Notes: generated from the sequence alone by a model not told the origin. 64,000 nt of DNA from Sipunculus nudus (GCA_026874595.1 CM049319.1:66083417-66147416); one strand, 5' to 3'; positions 25,601 to 33,583 are shown, counted from the stretch's first letter. Translations and numbers: made by a program.

Positions 25601-25945
25601 GCAAATTTAAACAACTGAACAGATTTTGTTTAAATTTTGTGGAAGGTTAGGAAAATAGCATATTACTTTAAAGTCTGGAGGTAAATCACAGTAAAATTAA
25701 TTAATTGGATTTTGACCCTTTGTTACGGCTATTTCACTATAAAAGTATTATCGACTTTATGAACAGTGCCTTTGTTCTGGAGATGACCTGTCATTTATTT
25801 TTTAATCATGAGAGGTTTGATACTGACCTCGACAACATCCTGTTTCCTATTAATTAATTATAATTGCCAGTAATCAAAATTCTAAACTTACATATTGGTG
25901 ATATTTATACCGCGATAAATTTTTTTTCTGCTTTTAGGAGAATAG
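4696..25945 (+). CDS. Integrin alpha subunit, 3' part of gene (19 exons)
   Basis: Integrin alpha chains pair with a beta chain at the plasma membrane and bind matrix or cell-surface ligands. Nineteen GT-AG exons join without a frame break into 2346 nt (781 codons plus stop). In order they encode the end of beta-propeller blade 3, degenerate blade 4, blades 5 and 6 with DxDGDGxDE and DxDNDGxND calcium loops, degenerate blade 7 (VIGAYQSNKVVLYKTRPVI), thigh and calf domains with paired cysteines, one membrane helix and the hallmark KVGFFKR tail. Blades 1-2, the signal peptide and any I-domain would lie upstream and are not seen. No RxKR-type cleavage site is visible before the membrane helix, unlike many alpha chains that are cut there. 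Identity as an integrin alpha is very secure; the vertebrate subclass cannot be told from this. Confidence 0.96.
4911..5003 (+). CDS. Integrin alpha exon: blade 3 to 4 linker
   Basis: The acceptor is TTATTAG and the donor CAG|GTAAGA. It reads AGVAQEIQRKEDEYRINLIY and onward to PPTSGEPLT, entering and leaving in phase 1. It corresponds to the outer strands of blade 3 and the link to blade 4. Confidence 0.85.
5229..5314 (+). CDS. Integrin alpha exon: blade 4, calcium loop degenerate
   Basis: The acceptor is TTTCAG and the donor AAG|GTAGAC. It reads GFDVTSGKFENAG, then PPLRVLSAPKWNNRGK. The position of the usual DxNxDGxxD loop holds TSGKFENAGPP, so calcium ligands look missing, while the LSAP and RGKV strands remain. 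It enters in phase 1 and leaves in phase 0. Confidence 0.88.
5445..7745 (-). mobile_element. Non-LTR retrotransposon (LINE), 5'-truncated, in integrin intron
   Basis: Antisense to the integrin gene. On the minus strand it runs from a broken start near 7745, through a long reverse transcriptase frame, to a 3' UTR ending in an A-rich tail made of AAAAT/AAATA units at about 5450-5475. No apurinic-type endonuclease domain is left. A likely frameshift or stop near 7680 separates a short upstream piece (MNDLIDYTLTK) from the main frame. The layout suggests a copy cut short during target-primed insertion. CR1/Jockey-like by appearance; the clade is uncertain. Confidence 0.9.
5922..7658 (-). CDS. LINE reverse transcriptase (partial ORF2)
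   Basis: Open for 579 codons on the minus strand with no ATG needed. Order: FNEYFSTIGDILA linker, fingers with WKTARITQVYKGKGDK and NYRPISIIP, catalytic FFDLTKGFD, GVPQGTVLGPILFLIYINDL, and YADD at 6756-6767. The thumb and C-terminal part end with GPKIWNSL and FKRRLKLEIL. All catalytic aspartates are present, so the RT region may still be intact, but the missing 5' part should make the copy non-autonomous. Confidence 0.93.
   Translation of the reverse strand, partial: LALKKVLPGSSSAKLGDCDISCEEFNEYFSTIGDILAVNFKASETRQVRSLNITESRFKLSILLSQDIQKDLLALPPKHTLDIIDMDITLLQMAPQLISPMLCYLFNLSLYNATYPLDWKTARITQVYKGKGDKANKSNYRPISIIPHVAKLFEKAVQRQLIRFIINSNNISESQHAYLPGKSTVTALSKFSNDVYKTMDQGKVTAACFFDLTKGFDTINHKRLLEKLFVFGFDKKTVAWFQSYLHDRLQIVKYNNNLSNAAVVNVGVPQGTVLGPILFLIYINDLPNVLNTDGIVMYADDVTLYCHGKNVVEAEIKLQRVVNQVTTWYDENLLTLNYNKSNVMLLGNLHRIADHKLKISILDTTLLCSNKINLLGVIIDANLSWKPHVHSLSKKLSQKIGVLYRISSYLFLQSLTKVYATIIQPHIDYALGIWGCSLLSTNDTVQKIQNRAARIISKNYDRNVDSITIVNELGWLNIRQRYMYSVAVLMYKCVCSIAPGLQENNFHFVNEAHNHQTRAAVSNDLVVPKPRTNYLKKSLLYMGPKIWNSLSNESKSAITCASFKRRLKLEILATVCSI
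7829..7888 (+). CDS. Integrin alpha exon: blade 4 outer strands
   Basis: A 20-codon phase 0/0 exon (VYAASSRTGKKTHILPKVEQ) between GTTCCAG and GTGAGT. It completes blade 4 (RGKVYAASS). The 2.5-kb intron before it contains an antisense LINE. Confidence 0.92.
10461..10880. mobile_element. MITE copy carrying an AT microsatellite
   Basis: Shares order and words with 52798-53263 and 58965-59310: GCAGGCGTGGGA, AATCAAAG, an AT array (10500-10558), AATTAAGTACAAGGTTTT, TTTTCAATATATAAATATT, a poly-G run, ATTACATTGACCATT and TTGATGCCCC. The left terminus is poorly preserved. Confidence 0.75.
11157..11212 (+). repeat. Truncated tRNA-derived SINE head
   Basis: AAGGCGCTGGGCTCCCGGAG then a perfect B box in CACGGGTTCGATCCC and CAGCGCC form the 3' two thirds of a tRNA-like fold. 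The A-box half is absent and replaced by AT-rich sequence, so it is not a functional tRNA gene. Confidence 0.6.
11390..11640. mobile_element. Partial relative of the 21851-22326 element
   Basis: GGAATAAGCAAACTGTT, CAGATACCATATTATTTTA and an AAGGGCCC end parallel 22210-22326 (GGAGTAAGCAAACGG, GGTACAGATTTATTTTA, TGGGCCCC). The upstream GGCCGCACAGGCGG parallels GGCCGCGTGAGCGG near 22035. Termini are eroded. Confidence 0.5.
11730..11873 (+). CDS. Integrin alpha exon: blade 5 with calcium loop
   Basis: A 48-codon phase 0/0 exon. It reads TGSNFGAKVVACDLDGDGLD, then ELLVGAPLYKTKEMEEGRVY and VFNFSDIT. This is a textbook FG-GAP repeat with a DLDGDGLDE calcium-binding loop. NFS is a possible N-glycosylation site. 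Confidence 0.97.
12146..12248 (+). CDS. Integrin alpha exon: blade 6 first half
   Basis: Runs from an AACCAG acceptor to AATG|GTATGA, phase 0 to 1. It reads RGRLGTMIVCSGDLDNDGFN. The calcium loop DLDNDGFND is completed by the next exon, so the intron splits the loop. Confidence 0.95.
12813..14337. mobile_element. Non-autonomous hAT-like DNA transposon
   Basis: Begins CAGGGTTGGG and ends CCCAACCCTG, a perfect 10-base inverted terminal pair. Both subterminal regions are rich in TGTAATTGTAATTACAA-type repeats. It is 1.5 kb with no transposase frame. An 8-base target duplication is not evident (CATATAAT left, CATCTGCA right), so the family assignment rests on the termini. It sits in the integrin blade 6 intron. 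Confidence 0.8.
14541..14744 (+). CDS. Integrin alpha exon: blade 6 end and blade 7 start
   Basis: Acceptor TTTTTTTCAG; donor AAAG|GTAACG; phase 1 to 1. It reads DVLIGAPHEPQGGAVYVYNG, then a linker to SFGHASAILLNDTTGQQETK. The last part occupies the place of the blade 7 loop (normally DxDGNGxPD) but lacks its aspartates. Confidence 0.95.
14745..15220 (+). other. Integrin intron, nothing recognised
   Basis: A TTAAAGGGATTGCCCAATG word near 14789 resembles the terminal sequence of the TTAA elements listed elsewhere, but no partner end was found. Confidence 0.4.
15221..15418 (+). CDS. Integrin alpha exon: blade 7 end and thigh start
   Basis: Acceptor GGTATAG; donor TCA|GTGAGT; phase 1 to 1. It reads GLVIGAYQSNKVVLYKTRPV, the conserved end of the propeller (GAYxSxxAVLxRxRPV in family members), followed by the thigh domain. 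NVT and NIS are possible N-glycosylation sites. Confidence 0.96.
15750..15877 (+). CDS. Integrin alpha exon: thigh domain
   Basis: Acceptor TTTCACAG; donor ACC|GTAAGA; phase 1 to 0. It reads NLTVSILTNSSLIRTSTGGH and ends ATLNIPLYIT. It fits by frame continuity and position. Confidence 0.88.
15878..16759 (+). other. Integrin introns around the thigh exon, nothing recognised
   Basis: AT-rich sequence flanking the exon at 16270-16395. No repeat family or extra exon seen. Confidence 0.5.
16270..16395 (+). CDS. Integrin alpha exon: thigh domain
   Basis: A 42-codon phase 0/0 exon between TATTTCAG and GTAAAG. It reads KGPSVFPIPFVVIVRYTLSR and on to PLLCKHGNSELEAK. The domain match is weak on its own, but phase and position fit. 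Confidence 0.85.
16760..16985 (+). CDS. Integrin alpha exon: thigh-calf boundary with cysteine pair
   Basis: Acceptor TTATTCAG; donor AAGG|GTAAGT; phase 0 to 1. Cysteines in LTCKDDEPCMTDVSV match the conserved CxxxxxxC step before calf-1. It is followed by EFGVRNGDHMARDLEVNVLL, equivalent to the vxNxGexAyexxlxvxxP pattern of integrin alpha chains. Confidence 0.95.
16986..18471 (+). other. Integrin intron, poly-C/A tract
   Basis: Contains a C-run then A-run at about 17517-17552 and an A-run near 17951. Otherwise nothing recognised. ACCTCCGCCAGGTGGCGAGAG near 18112 recurs as ACCTCCGCCAGGTGTCGAGAG near 25552, a short dispersed repeat. Confidence 0.5.
18472..18718 (+). CDS. Integrin alpha exon: calf-1 domain
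   Basis: Acceptor TTATTTCAG; donor AAG|GTAAGA; phase 1 to 2. It contains VVCVGVKNEVKCSFGYLVPA with a calf-type cysteine pair and a FNISVTTVTSEAGRTDNNVM segment matching the repeated beta strands of calf domains. Confidence 0.92.
18719..19985 (+). other. Integrin intron with long AT array
   Basis: An AT array occupies about 19571-19656. The 18890-19010 part resembles 8935-9010 loosely (GAATCATGTGCCGAGGCCAC against GGATCATATGCCGGATCCAC), suggesting an old dispersed repeat. No exon seen. Confidence 0.5.
19986..20157 (+). CDS. Integrin alpha exon: calf-2 start
   Basis: Phase 2 to 0; donor GAG|GTAATC. It reads RVKPADVIVRLSGDDTDMDV, then LYDVMIANHGPGTLPNVTWF. The acceptor TATTTAAAG has a poor pyrimidine tract, but it is the only one nearby that keeps the frame. 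V-x-N-x-GPxxxPxxxxxF is typical of calf-2. Confidence 0.86.
20530..20815. repeat. Imperfect CTAT/CTGT tetranucleotide tract
   Basis: About 240 bases of interrupted CTAT, CTGT and CTAG units plus a short TA run, ending about ten bases before an integrin acceptor. It may serve as part of that exon's pyrimidine-rich lead-in. Confidence 0.9.
20825..20914 (+). CDS. Integrin alpha exon: calf-2
   Basis: A 30-codon phase 0/0 exon (SRLGRCVRVSPNSWISVPVA then DICPSINKTK) directly after a CTAT-rich simple-repeat tract. Cysteines fit the calf-2 pattern. Donor AAG|GTTAGT. Confidence 0.82.
20915..22726 (+). other. Integrin intron containing a TTAA-type element
   Basis: Apart from the element at 21851-22326, the sequence shows no exon or recognisable family. 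Confidence 0.5.
21851..22326. mobile_element. TTAA-type MITE, second family
   Basis: The left end CTAAAGGGACATAATCAGGCG-like and the right end GGTGATTGGGCCCCTTTAA form an imperfect inverted pair. The right end lies at TTAA. Length about 476 bases, close to the 472 of 56046-56517, but internal sequence differs. No coding frame. Confidence 0.5.
22727..22834 (+). CDS. Integrin alpha exon: calf-2 C-rich step
   Basis: A 36-codon phase 0/0 exon between AACACAG and GTGAGT. CTTYMCRVGDFGKDTLYKRS matches the conserved CxxxxCxvGxL step late in calf-2. Confidence 0.9.
23170..23274 (+). CDS. Integrin alpha exon: calf-2 end
   Basis: A 35-codon phase 0/0 exon between CTTTGCAG and GTAAAT. It reads KGSRDVGIQVIISVAVYGSK. 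This is the last strand pair before the membrane-proximal stalk. Confidence 0.88.
23275..24223 (+). other. Integrin intron with a MITE fragment
   Basis: Carries one copy (23905-24080) of the AGGAGGACTAA repeat family and A-rich runs near 23489-23512. Nothing else recognised. Confidence 0.5.
23905..24080. mobile_element. Fragment of the GGATCCAGGATTTAGG MITE family
   Basis: GGAGGGGTCCAACCCAGGAGG and ACTAATGACAAAACCTAAAA match 33165-33205 and 52290-52330. It includes a poly-C run near 24027-24040 and GATTCGCTTCTGAGA, echoed at 33250-33266. Confidence 0.65.
24224..24346 (+). CDS. Integrin alpha exon: transmembrane helix
   Basis: A 41-codon phase 0/0 exon. DDKKKGPN is followed by a hydrophobic helix beginning LLWVIVGSTVGGVLLLALAS and ending LLLYK. 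A W-x-I-x-x-G-x-x-x-G-x-x-L-L-L pattern is typical of integrin alpha membrane helices. Confidence 0.96.
24347..25937 (+). other. Last two integrin introns
   Basis: The intron before the GFFKR exon and the one after it show no repeat family beyond the short ACCTCCGCCAGGTG word near 25552. Confidence 0.5.
24954..25032 (+). CDS. Integrin alpha exon: cytoplasmic GFFKR tail
   Basis: Acceptor CATTTTAG; donor ATG|GTAAGT; phase 0 to 1. It reads VGFFKRQKKAELQNMKEKKL. The GFFKR motif follows the membrane helix and clasps the beta tail in known integrins. It is rich in lysine and glutamate. Confidence 0.97.
25938..25945 (+). CDS. Integrin alpha last coding exon (stop)
   Basis: After a TCTGCTTTTAG acceptor the phase 1 frame reads G-E-stop. 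The tail would be 29 residues after the helix, ending ESTNGE. Only eight coding bases are present, so the call depends on the good acceptor and phase. Confidence 0.7.
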
Positions 25946-26215
25946 GAGTTAAGGAACAATGCACCGGTAGACGATTAAATGTCAAAAGAGCACAACGTTC
26001 TGGTTGGATTTGAGAGTTTACATTTGAGACAGTAACACTACTGCGATCAGGATTAATGCACAAATAGAATTTTTTTTTTAATCCGCCATTTTTTTTTTTT
26101 TTGTAAATTGACTGGATATGAGATTCCATTGTTTCCAAGTGCACATTCAACAGACAGCAGAATATAAGGCTGGATCAATCAAAATATACAAAATAAAACT
26201 GTTCAACACTTTCGT
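25946..26215 (+). other. Probable integrin 3' UTR, minimal form
   Basis: A canonical AATAAA lies near 26192, about 250 bases after the stop. A second candidate at 28072-28077 (AATAAA followed by a TGTGTTG-type GU-rich stretch) would give a longer UTR to about 28100. I cannot choose between them from sequence alone. Confidence 0.4.
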
Positions 26216-29200
26216 TGGCAAAAAAAAAATAAGTTACGTACTTCTGACCTCCCGATTTTAGTTCACTTCCGGTATGGCAAGCCTCGCCCAACATTCTATA
26301 TCCATATATTATTCCACTTCCGGTGTGGCGCGAAGCACATTGAAAGAATAAACTAAATTTATGTAATCGATCGATCACTGGTAGCCTCCCCCCACGACGG
26401 CAACTGAGCGATAATGGGGAATCGGCTGCGGAGTAAACGGCCTTCAAAATAGGTCACCATCAAAAATTAACTTCTGGTGCAGGTCTGTGGCACAGGATTT
26501 ATATTATGCCCAAATTTCAGCTATTGAAAATCAACCAAGTCGGAGATCTAGCACAAACAGGAAATTGGCAGGAGAAAAAAAAACCTTAGTAGGTCCACCC
26601 GCAAAGTATTGTAACCAAAATAAGGATATAGAGATAAACTCATCGTCCCTACAGCTTGTATAAGCCTCTCCTTAGGCTTAAAATAATAAGAACTCCATTC
26701 GCAAAAAAAAAAACAAAAGCAAAAATCTAAGCAAAAAAAGTTTAAGATTTGAGCTCGAGTCCTTTAGTTCCTGCGGTGTCCGGAGCTTCTTCATGATTGT
26801 AAATTAGAGAAAATTTACTCCGGTGTAAAAACTTTAGGCTACCCCCAATCTCAAGTTATCCCCCAATAAGCTGAAATTGTTTTAAGATTACCCCCGGACC
26901 TAAATTTATGTTATTCCCGCCCCGTTCCGATTACCCCCTCGCTGATTAAACTACATGATAAATTCTTACGCTTTAGACTCATTGAATAATATTTCAATAA
27001 ACATGTGAAAGATACAAGAAATCCACAAAAAATCCCCAAAGTTTAGTAGTGCTGTTAATTATATTTATATTGACCCATACACCTCACGAAAGCGCATGGT
27101 GCTAAATTCCAGAAAAATAAATTTAAGAATTTTTTTTTTTTTTTTGGGGGGGGGGGGGGGGGGACTGCCAATCGCTGGGGGTCAACTGATATCAAGTTAC
27201 CCACTCGGGTAATTTGAAACAGATTTTAATTTACCGAGAGGGGGAGGGGGTGCAATCTGAAATCACTACATATATACATAGGGACGAGTAGTGACAGCCG
27301 ACTATTGAAAAAAGATCAAAATTGAGTGGTAGGCCCATCTGCTGAGCTTGATGCCAGATGCCAGCTATAGTGATCACATTCATGGTTTAGTCATTCATAT
27401 ACAAAAGACCTGAAAATTTGGCCAACCTGCGAAAAGGGTGCAATATGTGCTGCAATTCAATTCGGAAAATGGTGTTGATGAAAGGCACAAAGTTTGGTCG
27501 GATATTGCTTATACCTGCACTTTTGATAAATTGTAGATCAGATACAAATCGTACTTTAACATGTTAATCTAATATTAATGATAAAAATTACAATGTAATG
27601 AATTTTAAGTAGTAGACAGAGCACCAGTTTCCCACACTACCAAGGACTTGTACTCTTACAAAAATAATATTTTGATCTGCGAAAATTAAAGCGGCAATTT
27701 TGTTCAGATATATTTTGGGCCGTGGTCATGGGAAATTACACATGGAAACATGTAGCCACCGATATAGGCTGGAAGGCATGTCTGTCCAACTAGATAATTT
27801 GATGCTCGGTCGTCCTCGCATGCAGTTTGTATAATTATTGTCCTTTTATTGATGTCATTGTGTAGTGTACATTCCTTTAAGATTTTGTTTTATTCGGAAA
27901 CACTGATATATATTGACAATGCGTTATTTTGAAAAAAGAGTACAAAGATTTTATATTTAACAATGTCACAGGCTAGACGTTATATTTTCAAAGCCACAAG
28001 GTGTCATTTATTTTTATCTCTCTGTATATAAGTAAATATATATATATGGACAAGATTTGACGATTGATTTCAATAAAAATCTTGTGAATATGTGTTGAGG
28101 TATTACATTTATATGCAGTGAAGGCAAAATGGTCACCTTGTTGTATTCCCAGTTAAGAAAAAAAAAAAAAAACAATAACGGTGAAAGTACGTGCAGTAGT
28201 CTACCTTCGTTATCTTCACATCAAATATGACCTCTGAGCTTGGGACAGAAGTGGAAATTAACTAACAAAGTCGGACTTTGAACTATAAAAATTGAAATCG
28301 TGAGTTTATTAACCAGTTGCGAGCTTGACATTTTTTATATATACATATATATTGTATATAGGTCGACAGGTGGAGGGATGCGGGGTACTAATTTGGATTG
28401 ATGGATCATCAGGCAAAAACAGTTTGACCAGTTAATAGATTTCTGAATCACCGTTTTGGTAAAGGTGTGCGTTTTCTGGATGCTTTCCAGCTCTACAGTA
28501 AATTTTTACGACATTAAGTAGCTTTTTGATATCGTTTTATAAGCGTGAGATTCCCTCCAGATCTCCGTCCCTGCTGCCACCTGTTGGCGAAGAGTGAATT
28601 TAGTGTATGCTTTACCTGCTGAATTCTGGACGAGTGAACCTTTACAATGCGGGCACCCTTTGAACTGGGCCAAACCGTCCCCTTTACAGAGTTTTTACAA
28701 AATCTCGTTCGTATATATACAAGCAGATATACCTACATACATGAAGTGCACACATATATACAAACATAAAGGCGTACATACATACATGCATGCACACATA
28801 TGCAACTACAGATCTGATTGCAATACTCTCGCCTTGGTTCTGAGAAAATATTTGAATAAATTCAATTGACAGTACACGAAGATACCCGTTATCATGGTAT
28901 TTATTAGCCTAAACAGGTTAACTTGAGAATACATTTGACAATACAATACGGTATCCGCTGCTGTTACAGTTGCAGTATATATTCGAAATAACACTACCAG
29001 TTCCAGTTGCATTTATAATATACGTGTCTCAAAGTGTGAACATGTAAAGGTAATTGGTGTCCACACATCGGGGGGGGGGGGGGGGGCATTCGAAACCTTA
29101 AAATTTTGAACTGAGCTAGGGTTCATAGGGCAGTGGGCAACCTGTCCAGGTTGTCCAGATGGATTTCCCAGATCTAATAAAACATATAAAATAATATAAT

Positions 29201-30200
29201 ACACAATAAAATAATTAAAAAAAATGAAAAATACAGAATAATTGAGGAGTTTCTTGATTCTATAACATTTTTTTATATTTATTCAGGATTAGTCACATTG
29301 ACGAATTATGAAACTATGTGTTCCGATCTGATAAAAGTTGATTATTGAAATAAATGTATACGTTGGATTTTATGGCTGTAATATCTGTGACTGAACAAGG
29401 ATAGCATTAGACCATATTTAATAGATTTTACAAAAATAAATATCTTGTCATATGCATGGCTGGTTTCAGAGAAAGCTATGGGGACTGCAACCCCCGTCTT
29501 CAAAATATTGAAACATTTATTTTTTTTCCACAAATCACCAAGTGTAATAAAATAAAATCGTTTCAGATATAGTATAACATTTATTAATTGTTTTTTTATT
29601 CTGTTACTTAATTATCTGACTCATGATAAAAGTTTTAAAACATATTTTGTTGGTCTTTGTTGGATCTGGACACAGTAACCCTCTTTAAAGACGGCCTTTT
29701 TCCGGGCCTGTTGACGAGTGACGTTTGTGAGGGAGGGGCCATTGCGTGGGAGTGTTATCTTGGGCTCATAGATTATTAAAGGGCCCTGAACCAAGCTAAA
29801 ACCGAACTGAACCTGCCCGGAATATAGAGCTGAGAGTTTTTAGTCTACGTGTGGGACAAGGAAGTAAATTATTAATTCTCGCCATGATTGTGCTGACACC
29901 TGCCGTCTCAAGGGTACACCGTAACAACGATTTGTCCTCAAATTACCAGGGAAGTAAATTTTGTACTCTACCAATAATCCCCACTTGGATTCGTTTAAGA
30001 AATGAACAGTGCTCACGTAAAACTCTACTGTACTTCAGGGGCCACTTTATTTTTACTGAAACCTAGCTACGTGTGACAATAAATGTTATGCACAGTTCTT
30101 CATGCTGGAATCGCTTCTCATTAATTCAATTTGGTAATTTTGATGACGATGCCCAAGAAGAATAAAATTAAAACATACATAAACAATAATAATAAAAAAA
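26216..30200. other. Intergenic, one MITE, otherwise nothing recognised
   Basis: Apart from the element at 26815-27280 and poly-G at about 29071-29086, I see only AT-rich unique-looking sequence and a possible distal polyadenylation signal at 28072. Confidence 0.45.
26815..27280. mobile_element. MITE with GGTGTAGCGATTTCAGATTA-type ends
   Basis: The left end CTCCGGTGTAAAAACTTTAGG is degenerate. The right end GCAATCTGAAATCACTACA is well kept and is the reverse complement of the left end seen at 35449. The interior has runs of C and G and TTTAGTAGTGCTGTTAATTA, shared with 35700-35720. Confidence 0.7.
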
Positions 30201-30370
30201 AATAATAATAATAATAATTATTATTATTATTATTATTATTATTATTGCAAGTGGTGTTATTGTAGTTTTCTGTGATAATTGATGTTATTATTAATTTGAT
30301 AATAATAATAATGTTTATTATTATTATTATTATTATTATTATTTTTATCATCATCATTAGTATTATTATT
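30195..30370. repeat. ATT/AAT trinucleotide tract
   Basis: Interrupted AAT then ATT runs. The two halves are inverted relative to each other around 30215-30245, giving a long potential hairpin. Followed by an AT array at 30442-30494. Confidence 0.9.
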
Positions 30371-30442
30371 ATTATCACTACTACGTTTGACCTTTTAACC
30401 CTGCTTAACACAAGACTCATACAATACCACAAAAAGAATATG

Positions 30443-30487
<45 letters not shown>

Positions 30488-30995
30488 TATATATCTTTAT
30501 TCGTACAATGAAGTACAGTATAATATGGAAAGAACGGAAATTAATGAAAATATACAGAAGGAAGGAGACAAAAGTTCAGTCTATACTAATTACAAAGTCA
30601 TAGATAATAAATCAATGAGCGTTTTAACTTCATTGTAGTTCAAATATAAAGAACATATTCCATCTTTGCATTCAATCAGCTCTGAAAGAAAATCCGTATC
30701 TATGGATGTTATTACCATTATCAGATGTTTCTTAAGGATTTAATATTTCTCATGTCGCGCTATCACCATGCTCGCGCGTCTGACTTTTCAGATATCGTAA
30801 ATTGCCTTCTAGAACACCAATTGCTGTATAATAAGCACTTTTTATCAGAAAATTGACAAAGTCACTTTTAACATTCTGCATGGTCAGAAATAAGTTTAAA
30901 AAGCGTGAGCTGATTAAATCTAACAGTCGGAGAGCCCGCTATATATAGCGCTAATCCATGTGAAATATTCTTTTGCGAGTTATATGGTAAGCAGA

Positions 30996-31660
30996 TATGG
31001 GGTCTATTACAGTTGTTCTATTACTATTACTATTACTATTACTTTCAATTTCTGATATTACTATTACTATTACTATTACCACATTTTATCTTCTATTACT
31101 GATACTATTACTATTACTGGGGTATCTATTACTATTACTATTACTATTACTAAATCTAGGTACATTTCAGAATATGCATATGGATTGATGGATGTGAGAT
31201 AAGATGTACATGTCAATATAATAATACACAATTTATCTGTCTCATAACATCAAACATTCCTCTGTTTATCCATGGTTTACTAATCAAAGGTCAGATTGTG
31301 CCAGGTTTCCTATTTGGCTGTGACCTGCTCTGTCCAGTACTCTTATGTAATTAGCACCAGTGGTCACCAGCAGTGTGGCAGCTGGCCCATGCTTGCCTCA
31401 ACAATAGGCACTTCCTGGGCAATTGCTGGACAAGGATTGAGTGTGTTCAGCATTATTTGCTGATATGCTTCATGACCAAGGGGCTCACAGGAAGTAATAG
31501 AAAGTAATATGTATTACTCTATTACTTTGCCTTCTGTTTCTATTACTATTACTATTACAGCTAAAATTTTTGAGTCTATTACTATTACTATTACTATTAC
31601 ATGGAAAAAGCTGTAATAGTCTATTACTATTACTATTACTTATTACTATTACCCCATGTC
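30996..31660. mobile_element. Possible MITE with TATTAC hexamer ends
   Basis: Starts ATGGGGTCTATTACAG with CTATTA hexamers to about 31160 and ends with more hexamers (31502-31655) closing on ATTACCCCAT, so TGGGGT and ACCCCA face each other. The style recalls the 12813-14337 element, whose ends are rich in GTAATTAC. No coding frame. Confidence 0.45.
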
Positions 31661-31919
31661 TGATGGTAAGTGCCATAGGTGACGTAAAGCCTTATCATAT
31701 GGTGTACTCAATCGCTCAGTTGACTTATGCTTATAACAATCAGGTTTGGCAACCGTAAAAGGAACAACAGTAAGAGTGAAATAGCCTGTTCTTACTAGAC
31801 AGACATCCAAAATTTGCCATTAAGGTGTTGAAGCTTGCAATAAATTTGACTCTTTTACCGAAGACGTCAATGTCACCTGAAAAGTTCCAAGTTATTGTAT
31901 TCCCCAAGTACTATATATA

Positions 31920-32290
31920 CTGTCATGCTTTTCTAAAGAAACACCATTTAAAACAATCTTATCTGGTCTAGCTGAATACATCCTGTTAAAAATAACACAT
32001 TTTGTTTTGTATGGGTTATGTCACATGTCAAATTCTTCAGCAAAACTTTCATATTCTTTAACCATCTTTTGAAGCCCACTCCGTGTCGGACATAAGAAAG
32101 CGTAGCCCACGGCACCAGCAAAACAATTTCCAATATAATATCCTATACACTTATTTGTGAGACGTTTTAATGGCTCTCCCATATGCATATAACACAGAAG
32201 AGGGGATAATACACCCCATGGCGTATACCTGTTCGGATTTAACATCATTCCATGTTGTCTTAAAAACAGGTCTCTGGTAGATATCTGCTA
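31920..32290 (-). pseudogene. Degenerate LINE reverse transcriptase fragment
   Basis: On the minus strand one frame reads GVLSPLLCYMHMGEPLKRLT, NKCIGYYIGNCFAGAVGYA, then FLCPTRSGLQKMVKEYESFA. This matches the QGGVLSPxLFxxYxDDL to YADD to GLQxM region of LINE reverse transcriptase, but the DD is missing and the next stretch (CDITHTKQNVLF) needs a frame change. It is dead and differs from the intronic LINE. Confidence 0.75.
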
Positions 32291-32510
32291 GTATTTTAAT
32301 AACAGTAGAATATGTTTTTTTTTGCTAAGTTGGGATATATATTAAATATATATTCATTACATTATTAAATCATAATTAAACATGTCAACTTGATTTTTTT
32401 CGGATATCAAGAAAATAAAGGATTAATAGTGGAAAAAGGGAAACCCAAATAATAATAAACCTCATTCTTTGTACTTTTTAGAGGAGAGTCCGTGCGCCGG
32501 GTAGGGTCAT

Positions 32511-32929
32511 AGTGTTGTGAGACAATAGGGCTATTCAATAAGGGTCACCTGGTGCTCAAGATCGAGATATGTCTTGGTAGTAGTTGTATTGTTCCCAGCC
32601 AATAATGTATTCAGCATGCTTATGGATATAAATGTGTCTTAGTAACAAAGCGGGTGCCAGGCACCCTAGAAGGGTATTTAAGGGTCGCATACACAGAGTG
32701 GTCATTCAGTCTTCGGTGTCTAGTAGCCGGCCAGCCGCCAGTTGGGGAGCAGTGCCACCAGTCGGGATCCAGTGCCGCCAACTGGGGTCCAGTGCCGCAG
32801 GTGAGGGACCAGAATTGCCAGTTTAGGACGTTTAGAGACTCTTTAACCGGACTCTGCATATAACTGGAGTTTTTTTTTGTTCAGCCAGTGCATTCAATGT
32901 GGACAATATTACTCCTCTTGTAAGGTGTA
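32511..32929 (+). mobile_element. Possible solo LTR
   Basis: Starts TGTTGTGAGACAATAGG and ends GGTGTAACA (TG...CA). It holds a TATTTAAGGG promoter-like box at about 32676, followed by a C/G-rich patch with repeated CAGTGCCGCC/CAGTGCCACC words. No matching 5-base target duplication was found, so this is tentative. Confidence 0.35.
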
Positions 32930-33159
32930 ACAGGCTGGGAACTCTATCTAATAGGTGTTTTGAATTTTTAATAATTTTATGTTAATATATTTTTGTTGCT
33001 TAGCCACTGCTTGTGGTTTGTTGTGTATCAGAGTGCCAATACGATGAGTGCGCCATCAAAAACCTCACCATCTTCAATTTGCCACATTGAACCAAAGGCA
33101 ACCTGGTCCAGCACTTGCCTTTTTCCTAGGGCACCGGTAAGGGGCAACGTTTATAGGGT

Positions 33160-33266
33160 GACAAGGAGGGGTCAAATCCAGGAGGACTAACGACAAAACA
33201 TTAAAAAAAAGTGGGGGGGGGGGGGTCGGACCCCCTGGACTCTTACCCTGGATCCCCTTCTGAGAA
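33160..33266. mobile_element. Fragment of the GGATCCAGGATTTAGG MITE family
   Basis: GAGGGGTCAAATCCAGGAGG then ACTAACGACAAAAC, an A-run, a G-run and a GATCCCCTTCTGAGAAAC end. Matches 23905-24080. Confidence 0.65.
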
Positions 33267-33517
33267 ACATTACAATATGCATCGTTACAAAGCGATTCTA
33301 TTAACAAGGATGTCAGGTACGTAATAATTTCTTCAGTGCGATGTCAGGTAGCCTTTCAAGTGAGCCGGATATATCCCACACCGCATGTACTCCATGTTGA
33401 CGTACATTGGTTATTTGGTCATTTATGATTGAAATCTAACCGCCCCTCTAATAAAATATCGATAATTAGGCACTTGTTCACATGCAGGTTCAAATTCCAC
33501 TTACATAGGAGGATTTT

Positions 33518-33519
<2 letters not shown>

Positions 33520-33580
<61 letters not shown>
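33520..33580. repeat. AT dinucleotide array
   Basis: About 60 bases of uninterrupted AT, just before a Penelope-like terminal motif on the minus strand. Confidence 0.98.

Positions 33581-33583
<3 letters not shown>

Noticed and set aside
30997-31188. Leucine-rich open frame (LLLLL...)
   Set aside because: It is a translation of TATTAC/ACTATT hexamer repeats, not a protein.
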